A stretch of DNA of 64,000 nt from Sambucus nigra (lineage: Eukaryota; Streptophyta; Magnoliopsida; Dipsacales; Adoxaceae): assembly GCA_949130495.1 (NCBI GenBank), contig OX422219.1, positions 263,423,111 through 263,487,110 of the forward strand. The letters run 5' to 3'. This document shows, one piece after another, positions 11,640 to 24,635 of this stretch (within the stretch, counting starts at the first letter, position 1; every line of letters begins with the position of its first letter). Both the position numbers and the translations under genes were made by a program. The notes under the pieces are model-generated. The model saw only the letters and a program-made list of their open reading frames with translations, made no database searches and was not told the DNA's origin.

Positions 11640-12480
11640 GCAATAGGTTGGTTTAGCTTGTTTTTGGACTAGAAAAAGGGCCATCGTTATTCCCTGAGGC
11701 ATGTCGACCATAGAGCATAAGATAGCAAGGGAATTGGCTAAGATGTTCCTTGCTCGAGGTAAGTAGTAGAAGGTATTATATTAAAATTGGGAGTCCAACT
11801 CTTCTAGGTGGGTATAGAAGGCTTGAGATTTTTGTCTTTGACTTTCCATCTTCAAAGGACCTGGCCGATGATGAGGGCAGAATCCCTGTAGACATTTAGG
11901 CACTTTATTTCTTTTTTAGAGCGACTTTGAGGCCTATGGTGCACGCTTCGGATTCAATCATGTTGTTGGTGCAGGAAAAATCTAACTTGATGGAAATGGG
12001 AGTGTGGGAGTCATCATGGGATATCATAAGTATCCTAATTCCATATCCTTTTTGTTGGCAACTCCGTTAAAAAATATTTTCCACCTGAGGTTTTCCCGAG
12101 AGGATTAAAGGATATCTTGATCCGGTAATTCAAAAATCCAAACATCGGCTTCTTTCATAGGGTAGTTAGTAAGGTAGTCAGAGATGACTCTCCCTTTCAT
12201 TTCTTTTTACGTGACACACAATATCGAACTCAGCTAGCAACATCAACCATCTGGCCATTCAACTAGATAGGGTAGATTTCTCGAACAAGTATTTGATAGA
12301 ATCCATCTGGGACACAAGTCTAATGGGAAAAGCGAGCATGTATTGCCATAATTTTTTAGTGACCCAAATAAGGGCGACACATGCTTTCTGCAAGGCAGTG
12401 TAGTTGACTTCTTACCCGACCAATTTTTTATTGGCATAGTATATGGCCCTTTCTTTGATATATTTTTTAAGCTATTGGGT
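11640..12480 (-). pseudogene. Dual RNase H region, Ogre-like element (degraded)
   Basis: Two RNase H-like segments lie in tandem. The RT-linked RNase H spans about 12110-12480, with landmarks ALQKACVALIWVTKKL and MDSIKYLFEKS in mixed frames. Downstream (about 11640-12110) is an archaeal-type domain with FFNGVANKKDMELGYL, where the first acidic residue of the usual FFDG is replaced by N, and a degraded CTNNMIESEAC stretch matching the usual NNMAEYEAC. The extra RNase H before integrase is a hallmark of the Tat lineage. Stops and frameshifts throughout. Confidence 0.75.
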
Positions 12481-13330
12481 TAGCAAATCCCCAACTGATG
12501 TGTCTATTACATTCAATTATAGGAGTATAGGGAGACCATGTTGCAGTGGGATGAGTATCGAAGGTCGGGTTCAATATTGCTTTATTCTTTCAAAGGCTTC
12601 CTGACAAGACTCATTCTAGAATTTAGTTGAATCCTTTCGAAGGAGTTTGAAGATAAGTTCACAAATAGAAGTCAACTGGATGATGAACCAGATGATATAC
12701 TATAATTTTCTGAAGAACCTTCGGACTTCCTTTTCCATTCGGGGTGGTGAAATTTTCAGTATAGCTTTTAGTTTGGCAGGGTCTGTTCCATTCCCTTCTC
12801 ATTAACCATGAATTCCAAAAAATTTCCTTTGGTGACATCGCACACACATTTTTGGGGGTTCGGTCACATCTGATATTTCCATAGTCGTTTGAAGAAATTT
12901 TGAAGGCGAGAACATGACCTTTCCCCGTCTTGGATTTAATGATCATATCATCCACATAGACCTTGGCCTCTTTGTGTATCAAATTATGAAAGATGGTTGT
13001 GTAAGCCCTTTGGTATGTAGCCCCTACATTTTTAAGACCAAATGGTATAACTGTGTAAAAGAAGATTCCCTAATGGGTAATGAATACGGTATTTTCTTGA
13101 TGATCAGGGTGAACTTTATTTGATTGTGAGCGTGACTGGATGTGTTGACCATGATCTTGTCAATGTTGGGCAATGGGTAATCATCTTTTAGAGATTCTTT
13201 GTTTAAATCCCAGTAATCAACTCACATGTGAACCTTTCTTCCTGATTTTCACAAGGGTACAATGTTAGCTAACCAAGTGTGATATTCGATCACCCGAATG
13301 AAGCCTACATTTAATTATTTGACCACCCCT
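12481..13330 (-). pseudogene. Reverse transcriptase, Ogre-like element (degraded)
   Basis: Minus-strand landmarks in several frames are VDYWDLNKESLKDDYPLPNID (split by stops), a VIPFGLKN-like stretch with YQRAYTTIFHN, and the catalytic box VYVDDMIIKSK at about 12930-12960. The 12659-12982 frame continues into thumb sequence. Frameshifts and stops make it inactive. Confidence 0.8.
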
Positions 13331-14640
13331 TCTTTAACCTTGAGCGACCATTCGGTGTGGAGCTTTTGCAATTTCTGTTTGGCTGGTTTACATTCTTGGA
13401 GGGTTGGAATCTTGTGTTGGGTGATCTCGGGATTGATGTTGATTATGTCATCATAGGACCATGAGAATACATCTATAAATTCCTTTAATAGTTCTTTGAG
13501 TTATGCATGCTCATGCTCATCAAAGGTGGACCCAATCCTAATCTCGCATTGTTATCTACTAGAACCGAGATTGATAATGATATTTTCATCTTTATTTATT
13601 TTAATGCAGTTATGTTGTTTGTTAATAACCTTATTAAGATCAGTTAAGAATTTTTCATTTTGAAAAAGCATCATCACTAAGAGTTTTATTAGAATCAAAA
13701 CAGTTAATGTAAGTCACGGCAAGATACTTAAATTCTTCATTTATTTCATTCTTGGGAAAACAGCATTTAAAACCTCGTCGAATGACATATCAATTACATT
13801 GTTATCAGAAAAGGAAAAAAGGAAGAAATAGGATAAACATTTGCGTTGGGTTGCATTTCAGCATGGTTCATTAGCAGCTTTGATTAGGAGGGACGTATTC
13901 AACTATGTAGTGACTGAGTGGATCATGTAGAGTGTCAGTCCTAGTGTCTGCAAATTGTATGAGTCCTCAGAGTCACTTTCTATGGGAATTTTAGTGAGAG
14001 ATATGGCTTTCTCCACGAGAGGTTGCACATGATGCTGGGAGTCTTCGACCCGGGAGTAATTGTCTTAAAAGAAAATCTCCATCCCTGACTTCATCTTCTT
14101 GTCCACATGATCATACCACGATTTAGGAAATCCACAAAAGGGAAAATCTTCACCCTCTTTGATGAATCTCCCATTTAAGGAATCCCTCGAAATAGTATTG
14201 GCAATTTCTAACATTCTTTTCAACCGAGGGTGGCGGGGCATTCTGAATTCTTCTAATGATGGATGATAACCTATGTCATATGGAGGAAGGGCCTTTTACA
14301 GGACTATAGGTTCCAGTTTTCCCTATTGTCATCGTCCTAGTCCCAACCCAAGCATGAAGTGCATATTCTTAAACATATGTATCACGTTGACATTTCTGTG
14401 AAGGTTGTGCTTTTGATAGACTCGGTCTTTGAAATCATCCCTTGCTGAGAGTGGAAGTAATTCAACTCAAAAGCCAAAAAGTAGCATGGCATTCGCCCCA
14501 TGTTGTATTTCTAGTACTAGGTTACTGGTGCTTACATTCTCGGTAATATCATCATCTCCCAAGATAGTGATGACCGCCCCTTGGCGAAGAACTTTAGTTC
14601 CTGATGGAGAGAGGAAGATACCCCTTGATGTTATGAAGCC
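13331..14640 (-). pseudogene. Degraded spacer between protease and RT
   Basis: Minus-strand frames are too broken for a domain call. Position between protease and RT implies it is the linker and N-terminal RT region of the same polyprotein. No independent gene is seen on either strand. Confidence 0.4.
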
Positions 14641-15173
14641 ATGGTTGACTAAGCAATAGATTTAAACAATCAGGTATGTCGATAACTTGGAACTCGATAA
14701 TGGGATTGATAGGGCCAGCCCCTAGTATGAGTTTTATGGATCCCATCACCTCTTAGCGAATGTTATCATAAGCACGCACTACGCCAGAAGTTGGAGCAAG
14801 GTAGCTTACTTTTAAACCCAGGAAATTTAATGTTCTTAATGAACAAACATTGAGTATTGATCCGTTATCGACGAGTGAGAGAGGGATAGTCGTCCCCATT
14901 ACTTCAACAGAGATGTTAAGGGCATAGTTTTGAATAGGATCAAACTTTAGGATTTTTTCTTCAGAGAAGGAAAGCATTCTACTAGATGTTAAGAACCCGA
15001 CCAGATTCACGGCTTCTTCTGGAGTGGTGGAAGGAGGGACTGTGGGCTCGATAAGTAATTTTATCAAGGCATTTTGGTGTAGCTGGGAAGACATGAAGAG
15101 TCCTCACAAGGTGATTGTGGCCTGAGTTTTCTTCAATTGGTTGAGAATCTTTCTCTCCTCGATGGTCATTCAT
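14641..15173 (-). pseudogene. Aspartic protease region, Ogre-like element
   Basis: The 14753-15094 frame contains ISVEVMGTTIPLSLVDNGSILNVC, where LVDNGS is the retropepsin active-site motif in the Tat form (usual D-N/G-G-S). Downstream, FQVIDIPDCLNLLLS matches the second strand of the flap/core region. Upstream ends in gag-linked sequence with stops. It would mature the Gag-Pol polyprotein. Now broken. Confidence 0.75.
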
Positions 15174-17230
15174 AGTATGGTGAGTTTCTTGACAATTCCC
15201 TTTTCGTTATCTATTACTGTTGACTGAGGATTCAGACTCTGGTAGTGTCTCCCAAATCTTATCATATGGTTCAATAAGTAGGGGAAGAACAGAAGCCATG
15301 TTTCTTCGTCGATCTTGGGTTGTTCGGCCACTTTGTTGATTTCTCCTAGCAAATCTTTAAACAATATCATCCCACACATACTGATCATTGGGCTAACCCT
15401 TTCTTGGCTTGGATATTTATCTGAGCTATCAAACTCGTCTCCCCATCTTATGGAGACGATGTCATATTTCCAAGAGAAGTCAATGCATTCAATAACTTCT
15501 ACGACTTCTTCATATAGCTCCTCCCACTCAACGAGAGATGCGTAAATGAAGGGACCAATAGCCCTTGTATCTTTAAATTAAGGCATCGAGTAACTCAGAC
15601 ATACTGTAAATCTCATCAGTATGTCGAAACATGTCTGCCATAATCTGGATTGCATCATCTAAACTTACTTCATCAACGAGTACCATCTAATTATTTAATT
15701 CTCCAGCACACTTTTGGGCTTCCATGAATAGGATGTTGAACTTATGGCAGTCAATTGTCATTTTAAAAGGAAACTTCAGCCCCAACTCTAGAAGCCGATT
15801 TAGTACCACTTTCAATTCTGTATCTTTTTCCCTAAAACGGGTACGAACGGAAATGTATGTTGTTATAATAAGTGATAGGGCTTGGTTGGAAAAATAGGTA
15901 GGGTGTAGAAGAAAATATGGACAAACTTTCAGGGGTTTAGGTGAAGATATGAGTGGGTAATTAACTGGGTATAATCTGGGTAGATGGGTTAGATTTCGGA
16001 TCATTTCCTAGGAAGATGGCATTTGCATGATTTGGGAGTGGATTGTGAATGGTGTTGGATTTAGGATTGGCTAGTGGAGCGATGAGACCTTGGTCAATCA
16101 GAACTTGGATTATATTCCAGAGATGGAAGAACTGATCAGTGGTATGGACGACACTTTGGTGAAAATCATTATGGGCCTCGAGTTTGAAATTTTTGGGAAG
16201 TGGGTCCGGTAATGGATGAGGGTCCAATGACTTGGTGAGATTTCAGCTCAATGGGTCTTGGTAGACTTTAGAGAGGAGAGAATGAAGCTCGGTGTACTCT
16301 TTTCTGAATGGGTTAGCACCGATTTCTAGTGACCAAGAGGTCGCAGGCTGAGAGATGTTATTGATGGTTGAAACTGTGGTATTGACAGGTTTTTCATATT
16401 TTCTGGGAGTGAACTATTTGGATACTTTCTTTGTATTAACTTATATCTTAGCAGTAGTTTCTTCAATCTCCACTCCTGCTTCCTGGAAGGCTCACAAATG
16501 TCGGTAATACTATCCTAATATCGTTTCTCGAACATGGGGTAAGGAGTTTTCCTTCATAATAATAATTTTCACATCTTCGAAAGGTCGGTTGGTTATAGTG
16601 GTCGCTTTCTCCATCCACCTTGCTATGAAATTGCTGAGAGTTTCTCCAGAGTTATGCATGAGAAGTTATTAATCACAACATCTAACCTCCAACTCCTCGT
16701 TGTATTTGTATTGCGACATAAATTCACGGGCAACATTCTTCCAACGGCGAATTCTAGATTCTTCAAGGGATAGGAACCAACGAAGAGTGCTGACTTTTAG
16801 AGTCTGTTGGAACCTGGTCCATTATTTCCTTGGAGTCACCTAGGAGAGTCATGGCTCGGTGGTAGCCTCAAAGATGAATTATTTGGGGCCCGCTACTCCC
16901 AAATTTCTAGATGTTAGGCGTATTCAATTTTTTTCAGTAGCCTTGATTTAGGGTAGGGAGACATATGGGTGTAATCCATGTAGTTCCCAGAGATTCAAAC
17001 CTCATCAAACCTTTTAGTTAACAGCTTAAGGTCCTCCTTAGCCTTGTTTAATTCTTCTTCCTTTGGATTTATGCGCATCGACAGGTTAGACCTTACTGGG
17101 AAAGATTCGGCAAAGGGAGTTGAGCTAGTGGAAGCCCATTTGCGGGGGGGATGTGAAGTGTGAGGATATTTTTTTTGGGACCCAAATAGGCTCGGTTGTG
17201 AGTGGACCCATAAAATGAGGAAAGAGGAAC
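15174..17230 (-). pseudogene. Gag region, Ogre-like element (degraded)
   Basis: Minus-strand landmarks near 16640-16860 are WFLSLEESRIRRWKNVAREF, FMSQYKYNEELE and ETLSNFIARWMEKA. These match the capsid-type retrotransposon Gag domain. The 15687-16227 frames include DPHPLPDPLPKNF and a FHQSV stretch typical of the proline-rich Tat Gag linker. Several stops and frameshifts. The N-terminus is set roughly at 17230 from loss of similarity. Confidence 0.7.
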
Positions 17231-18899
17231 TCGGACTCCTCGAGAACTGGGATTCAGTTTCACTACATCTCGTGAACCTCGATTTGAAGGCTATAAATCT
17301 TAGAGGTAACTTTGACTAGGAAGGTCATCGAATCAGACTGCACATTCGGTACTAGGTATATGTTCTCTACGAAGAGCTAATGAAGGTAAATTCTAGACCC
17401 AAACAAAGTAGAGGGAGAACTGACGGAGCTTCAGGGAAGCTCGACGGAAGATAGAAGCCAATAGGGAGCCAGGCCAAGGGTCGAGTACGCTATTGACCTA
17501 AGAGGAAAAAGGATTTGAATTTATTTCTTGGAAGAGAAGAGGTAGAATCTTCTTTTTAGAAGAGAGGAAATTTTTTTTGACAATTTTTGGAATGGGAAGG
17601 ACAAAATATTTTTAATATTTTTTGGATCAAATGAGGGAAAAATGTTTTTGGCATTTATAATGAAAAGGAAGAAAAATGTCTTTGGTATTTTGATAAAAGA
17701 GAGGGAAAAATATTTTTAACACTTTTGGTAAGGAGGGAGGAAAATGAGAGAAGAGTCTCAGCATGATTATTATTATGTTTATATTTTCACTTATATGAAA
17801 TGCAGAAAGAAATATCGAACGCGACCCGAGCCTGGGAAAATTAGGTTCGAAAAAGATGTAAAATATGGTTTGACTTATTGCCAAGCTCGTGGACAGGGTC
17901 CCATTTTGGAAAAAAAAACAAAATCGCGCGAAAAATTTGGGCGACATGTCGGACCCGCATTTCTACAGAGTTTCGAGTAGTAACCGGCAAACTAAATATG
18001 AGTGCCCTATGTTTGACGCCTATATGAGGGTATAAAGTTGTTAGGTTAGTGGAAAGGTCCCCCCCTTTAACATGACCTCCACAATATACGTCTTATTTTT
18101 TAGAGCAATCCTATTGTGTGGACAAACCATTTGACAGTGTACGTAAATTGCCTCACTATATACCTCGTTGGGACAGTACGTGTGAGATAGAATTTTATAT
18201 ACTCGATGTACGTGAACGAGTTCCCTGCAATATAACTTCGTCATGACTTCGGTCAAGCAGTATGATGCTGGGGGAACCATTCGATATACGTCGAAGGTAC
18301 TTCGTTAATGGAAGGTGAGAGTTATATTCCTCAAGCTAACTACGACCTGTCAGACCAGCGCCCATCACAAAGTGACCCCCAGCATGGGAGAATTTTCGGT
18401 CAATAGCTATGCTCTTAGGAATGTAGTGTTCAAAAGGCATGATTCTTGATTAGTATATTATAGGGAGAGTATTTTATTTAGGCATGATTAGCACTATGCT
18501 AATAAGGAAGAATGTACAAGTGTCACGGATCATGAAGATTACACTAAACATGAATATGTGAGAGTGCATGATGTGTGAATATCTACAAGTGAGTGGGTGG
18601 AAGTAAACCTAATCATGGATCAACCTCAAGTTGTGGGTGATAAGTGAGCATGGATAAATGTGATTAGTGGAGGTGTGTGCAATATGTGGATATAAGAGAA
18701 CCTATATACAAGTGTAATCATTATGAGGTATACATGGAAGATATTTACAAGTGTGTGAGTGAGGAGTGATATAAGCATGAGGTAGATATATACAAGAAAT
18801 AATAGAGGGGAAAAAAAGGAACATACATTTAGGTGCATACGCACACGAGCAGAAAATGATAACACCCATGCAAACAGAGTCTAGCCCTCTTATGAGTCA
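17231..18899. other. 5' leader of the Ogre-like element
   Basis: No gene is seen. At about 17552-17745 there are five degenerate units of about 40 bp containing gggaaaaatntttttggnattt-like sequence. Position between the PBS at 18900 and gag fits a long 5' untranslated region, which is common in Tat-lineage elements. Confidence 0.5.
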
Positions 18900-18918
18900 G
18901 TCCCCAACAAAGTCTCCA
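18900..18918 (-). promoter_or_regulatory. Primer binding site of the Ogre-like element
   Basis: Minus strand reads tggagactttgttggggac, one base inside the 5' LTR end at 18920. This is a decayed form of the tggcgactc-tgctgggga type PBS that I associate with Ogre-type elements and tRNA-Arg (from memory). The differences are mostly C-to-T. Confidence 0.6.
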
Positions 18919-18919
18919 C

Positions 18920-18955
18920 TATGGACATCCCAAGATCTACCCCCTCCCCCACCTT

Positions 18956-18986
<31 letters not shown>

Positions 18987-20638
18987 GGGGGAAGAAGGGA
19001 GGATAAAGGTATTCCAGCCCATTATTACTTAGGGGGCTTCAGCTATCGTCGATGTGGGGTGATGTAAAGAGATAGAGTCGCCAGCCTATTTCGCACAAAA
19101 CAGGAAAAAGAAATTGTCGCTACCTAGATAGAGAGGCATCAAAGACAAACCGATGCTTATGAAAGCAATAGTTCAGAGGTTCTGGAGCTAAGTTACGGAA
19201 TGGGAAGGTGTTAGGAACCCATCTTGCCCTTCCCGTATCTCATGGGCTCATGTTATTATTTTTCTTAATTTCTCCATGAAGTGTGTGTGCATGTATATAT
19301 AAGTGGAGATCGAAATCATTCGACTCGCATAATAAAAAAGATGGAGTGAGGTCATCCATAGGAATGTTCTCGAAATAATAATTAGAAAAATATGATGTGT
19401 GTGCTTATCAAGATATTGATCTTTATGATGAAACGATAATATTTGTTTAGATAAGATGCAGGTATGAGTCACAAGTATGATATGTATTAATAATATATGG
19501 ATGAAATGGGAAAAAGATGAAATATAAAGTTGGACTCGAATCTCGGGTTTTATCCTAAAATGCCTACGTAGCCTATAAAGGCATCAAATTCCACATAGTT
19601 CACATGTGGCATAAGGATGGGGTTTGTCACTTAGATTCGAATGGGAGTTTATTATATGTATATATGTTGAAAAGATATTTTTAGTTTTGAGAAAATGTGA
19701 TGAAAAATCCCATCGAAATTTATAGGTGTAACCCTCTTTTTCTTTGTTTTTTTGTTTTTTATAGAAAATAAATTATGTACAATATAATTAATAAAGAATG
19801 GTATATTAATGTACTTTATTAAAAGATATATTAAGAATATATATAACTACTGCGAAACTAAAAGGAATTTAACAAGAGAGAAGAGTGTTTGGATCGTCTT
19901 TGGAGACTTGGAGATTGATCTTGATTGTTGATGAGATTCCTTTAAAGTCGCTGAATGGAGGAGGATGTTTGGTAAATTGGGTGTGATAATGATGGGAATG
20001 AAAGGTGGGGAAATGTTTCAAATAAAGAAACCTTTTTTACTTAAGAAGAATCATGTCGAGATCACTGAAGTTGATGTTTTCAATGGTGCCTTGGAAGTGA
20101 GCTCATTCTCTCCTCATATAGTTTAGGGGGATTACTGATCATCATTGTCCTTTCCCTGCCTATCAGCATGTAACCCAAGACACACTACCGATAGGAAGGT
20201 AAATGGACCTGCCAATTGGTAGTCTCGTTTAGATTTTTTTGAAAAAATGGTTGTGGAACGCAATTTGTAATCCCTATTGCGTACGAGACATACCGTTAGG
20301 AAGTTAATTCAGAGAACTTTGAAATATTTGGGACACTCCGGGGTCCTGGAGCTGGCTTTGGGTCAAACGAGGCTCGGAAAGTGCCCGTTGGTCCTTTGGT
20401 TAAAACATCGTCAAACGATGATGCATCATTCGTCCAAATCGTAAGTACGAATTGTGCAAGGGCAGACCGTTGGAAAGGTTACGCGAGGCACTTCTATGTT
20501 CCAAGATCTTCATTCTGTTTAGAGAGTTGAGTTTGTTCAAATAGGTCCCGGAAGCGCTCGATGAACTTTTGGAGTAAAATGGGTCGTTCGTCCATACTGT
20601 AAGGCTGATTCGGGCACATGGCAGACTGTTGGAAATTC
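18920..20638 (-). repeat. 5' LTR of the Ogre-like element, inner part
   Basis: Matches the left LTR from its first bases (tatggacatccca versus tgtggcaatccc) through the tacggaatgggaaggtgttagg block to the tandem-repeat units. It stops at aattc (20634-20638), where the second Tat element begins, and resumes at 56186. A homopolymer of 26 G lies at 18966-18991, after a C-tract and T-tract. The left LTR has only gggag at that place. Confidence 0.8.
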
Positions 20639-21660
20639 AAGAAATACGAGGAAGTATGATGATTACACGCCCCTCATGGTTGGAGTCCACCATATCCTAG
20701 AGGAAATTCAAGAAAGAAAAGATCTCAGATAAATGGGAAAGTTGAAAATGCTGGCGAATAAGAGAGACAGAAGCAAGTATTGTGAATTTCACAAGGACCA
20801 TGGCCACAATACAAACCATTGAATTGATTGGTAGAATGATATTGAAGGTTTAATAAGGAGGGGAAAGTTGACCAGATATGTGGATAGTGGTGACCAAATT
20901 CCGTTTTCCAAATCCCGAAGAAGGCAAAGGCAGGAGACGAGTAGAATCGCCCCGTCGAGGGCGACAGACAAGAAAAAGGGCCAGGGATGATGACTCGGAT
21001 GATGATTTAGATGTTCCAAAAAAACTCAAGGAGACCATATGTGATGTTGGCATTATATCTTTCTATTATCATTTCATTTCCGGAGGTGGATCTAGTGCAG
21101 GAGAAGACCTTACAAAAAGGAAAGCATATCTCAACGAGGCCCGTTCTTACGAGCAAGCACTGGTAAACCTAACGACAAGCTCAGAAAAGTGGCCATGAAA
21201 GGTGAACAAAGTCAAGTTAATCGTTGGCTTCTCAACGGAAGACCTGTCAAGGGTATTATACCCCCATGATGACCCTCTGGTCATCATAATGCTCATCCAA
21301 GAAGAACGAGTAGCCCGGATCCTGGTGGATAACTGAAGCTTTGTCGACGTAATGCTCTACAGCTACTATAAGAAGTTGAATCTTGAGGACATGGAGCTCA
21401 CACCCTATCATTAGCCTCTGATCGGATTTTCAGGAGAAAGGGCCATCGGTAATGGTAAAACTTGGCCGATCAACCGAACAGAGAAAATATGGTTATTTAT
21501 CCTTGATAAGAATATGCTTTCATTCGGTAATGTAATCTTTAGAAGTATCGACCTGAATGAATTTAAAGTTGTCCCATCTATTGTGCACCAATTCTTGAAG
21601 TTTTCAACTCACTTCGGAGTAGGCGTTGTCAAGGGAAATCAAAAGGTATTGCGTTAATGC
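20639..21660 (+). pseudogene. Gag C-terminus and protease, second Tat element
   Basis: Landmarks are YCEFHKDHGHNTNH (about 20779-20820) and DIEGLIRRGKLTRYV (about 20838-20882), the usual end of Tat Gag. The retropepsin follows at about 21310-21660: RILVDN then a stop where GSS is expected, VDVMLYSYYKKLNLEDMEL, and EFKVVPSIVHQFLKF. The stop directly in the active-site loop and other stops make it dead. The upstream part of gag is deleted. Confidence 0.75.
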
Positions 21661-21879
21661 TATTACATTTTAGCAGATTAGGAAGAATGGAATAAACTAA
21701 TGACCACTTAGCATATCGAGACCATCGATACCCGAGATGAGGCAAAACTGATCAAGGGACAAACTGGTGAAGAAATCGAGACAGCCCCACTTGATGATAG
21801 CCACCCAGAGAGGATGGTATAGATCGTCTCATCATTAGATACCCTTCTAAGAAAAAAGCTTATCAACTTTCTGGGATAG

Positions 21880-22700
21880 TGTAAAATAGTGTTCGCTTAT
21901 ATACATGAGAACATATCGGGGATAGATCCCAATTTCACGTGCCATTAATTGAACGTGATTCTGGGTACCACGCCAGTCAAGCAAAAACGGAGGGTTTTTT
22001 ATGTCGATAAAAACCTCACTATCCAGGAAGAAGTTCTCAAACTGTAGAAAGCTAACTTCATCGATGAAGACATGTACCCGGAGTGGATGGCTAACGTGGT
22101 CATAGTGAGAAAGAAGAACGACAAGTGGAGGACGTGCGTCGATTTCACTGACCTGAACAAGGCCTGCTCGAAAAATTATTTCCCGCTATTGAGGATTGAC
22201 CCGCTTGTCGATGCCACATTAGGTCACGAACTCCTCAATTGCATGGACATATATTCCAGTTACAATCACATCAGAATGAAGCCCTCTAATAGAGAAAAAC
22301 TTCCTTTCTAACCCACTCAGGTACCTACTAATATAATGTTTTTGAGGACCAGATAGGGATTAACATGGAGGTTTACATGGACGACATGCTCATCAAAAGA
22401 AAGGTGTTTTGGACCATATTAAAGACCTCGACTAGACCTTTGATAAATTGGAGAAGTACCAGATGAAGCTGAATCCCACCAAGTGTGTCTTCGGAGTGAA
22501 AGAAGGAATGTTCTTAGGTTTTATCATAAACCAGCGGGGCATCGAAGCTCATTCTGACAAGATTGACGATTTACTTACCATGAAATCTAAGATGACAAAG
22601 AATGAAGTAAAAAGGTTGACTGGGAGAGTGACAACACTAAGCAGGTTTTCTTTCAAATCCGCTAATAAGTGTTTGCCTTTCTTCAAAGTGTTGTGAATGT
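21880..22700 (+). pseudogene. Reverse transcriptase, second Tat element (internal deletion)
   Basis: Landmarks are EWMANVVIVRKKNDKWRTCV, DFTDLNKACSKNYFPLLRID and HELLNCMDIYSSYNHIRM at 22072-22311, the catalytic MEVYMDDMLIKRK near 22365-22405, and LNPTKCVFGVKEGMFLGFII at 22448-22696. Between the fingers and the YMDD box (about 22320-22350), roughly 20 residues of the usual MPFGLKNAGATYQ segment are missing. Frames also shift. Confidence 0.8.
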
Positions 22701-23660
22701 CATTCAAATGGAATGAGGAATGCAAAAACACGTTCGTAGAACTAAAATTCCACATGGGCTCCCCACCCCTCTTGTCACGACCAGTTGTAGGAAAAAAAAT
22801 TACTTTTATCTCGTTGTATCGGAATTATTCGTCAGTTCAGTGATAGTAAGATAAGAAGAAGGGGTCCAGAAATAAATTTATTATACTAGCAGAGCCCATC
22901 TAAGGGGAGAAGTCTAATATTTGCAAATGTAGAAGATCTCATTAGCACTAAGGTAATCCTCGCTATGTATGAATCCATAATTCCAAACACACACCATAGT
23001 GATCTACACAAACTTACCTCTATGTTAAATCCTACACAAACCTAAAGAGTCTGGTCAGCTCATAGCTTGGGCAGTGGAACTAGGCGCGTACGATATTTAG
23101 TATGGAATGAGAACCATAATAAAAGGGTATGTGTTGGTAGACTTTATTGCGTAATTCACCTATGATGAGAAACCGACTGAGAAGACTCCTCTAGGAGAGA
23201 TATCTACCCCAATAAACAAACACAGCACCCGAAAGAGGACACAGGCCCAGGCAACGCCGAGTAGACTCCTTAAGGAGAGAACTCCCTTAAAAAATAAAAA
23301 GGTCCCCACGACGAATCCCACCACCAACCTTTTTAGTTTGGTAAAATGGAAGAAGGTGACTTCACCAGAAATTATCCAATCTGGAAATTTGCGTTGATGG
23401 ATCATCCTATTCGACAGAAAGTGGCACTTGCATCATACTCGCCACACCAAACAATATAAACATGGAATACGCCCTACGATTACAATTTGAATCATCCAAT
23501 AATGAGGCAGAGTACGAGGCCCTTATCGTTGGGATCGACCTAGATTCATCCATGGGATCTGAGCATATCGCAGTGCACATTAACTCCCCACTAGTCGCCA
23601 ACCAGATATTGGGTGTTTACAAAGCTAAGGGGAGTCCATGGCAAGGTACCTGGCCATAGT
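22701..23660 (+). pseudogene. RNase H and archaeal-type RNase H, second Tat element
   Basis: The RT-linked RNase H (about 22700-23160) is very decayed. The archaeal-type domain at about 23380-23660 is clear: VDGSSYSTESGTCIILATP (carrying the first Asp), then MEYALRLQFESSNNEAEYEALIVGID across 23462-23540. This extra RNase H before integrase is diagnostic of Tat elements. Confidence 0.75.
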
Positions 23661-24331
23661 TCAGAAAATGTTAAACGGATTCGTGAAATAAAAAGTACTG
23701 AGAATCCCCTGGTTACAAAATGTATGAGAAGACACCCTAGCCAAGTTAGCTTCGGTGATCAAAACATCATTAAGAAGAACCATACCAATTGAAGTGCTTG
23801 CAAATAGGATCATTGAGGAAGAACCACATAAAGTAGTCGAGGTAAACCTAGAAACTTCTTGGATGAACCCCATATGCGCATACATTGAAGACGGAATGCT
23901 TCTTGCAGACTCAAATGAAGCCGAAAAGTTGTGCTACAAGGTAGCCCGGTGTGTCTTGGAAGCAGGAATAATGTACAGACGAGGACACATCGTCTCACTT
24001 CTTAAATGTGTTCACCCAACAGAAGTCATCAAGCTCATTAAAGAGGTACACGAGGGATGTCATGGAGCATATTCGGTCGGAAGATTATTGGTTAAGTGAA
24101 TAGAGACCAGAGGGGACTACTGGTCGGCCATGAATCCTGATTGCGCAGATTGTGCAAGAAGATGTGATAAGTGTCAAAGGTTTGAAAATATCCACTATTC
24201 CCTTAGGGACCCCCATTAACTCCGATTGTGTCACGCTGCCCATTCACCATATGGGGGATAGACCTGGTCGGACCCTTTTCGAGAACGAAAGGACAATACA
24301 AGTGCCTCATAGTGGAAGTAGACCACTTTAC
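23661..24331 (+). pseudogene. Integrase N-terminal part, second Tat element
   Basis: 23755-24099 reads ETSWMNPICAYIEDGMLL, CYKVARCVLEAGIMYRRG and REVHEG-like KEVHEGCHGAYSVGRLL, giving the His pair region. CDKCQRF, the Cys pair, follows at about 24160. The core start IDLVGPF is readable with frameshifts near 24255-24280. At 24331 the frame is cut by the solo LTR and resumes at 27865 within the conserved FTKW box. Confidence 0.8.
24327..24331. repeat. Target duplication of the solo LTR, left (tttac)
   Basis: tttac at 24327-24331 is repeated exactly at 27860-27864 after the LTR end. Five bases fits gypsy integrase. Confidence 0.9.
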
Positions 24332-24594
24332 TGTGACACCCCGACTAATTAAATACCGGGTAGCTACTCCTTTATTAAATTAATACAAAATTCCAAGTTG
24401 GTCCAGTTAATAGTAGGGGTGGCCATAGGCCCGAGGCCCGCCAAGCCAGCCCAACCCGCCCAATAAAAAAATAGGGCTTGGGTAAGGTACATAGGCCCGC
24501 AAAGCGGGCTTGGCAAAATTTTATAGGCCCGATTTTTTTTCGGGCGGGCTTGGGCATGAGTTCTTAAGCCCGATGAGGCCCGGCCCGAGGCCCG

Positions 24595-24635
<41 letters not shown>

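Noticed and set aside
17627..17947. Minus-strand 106-residue ORF, Phe-rich
   Set aside because: Produced by the degenerate about 40-bp A/T-rich repeats in the Ogre-like leader.
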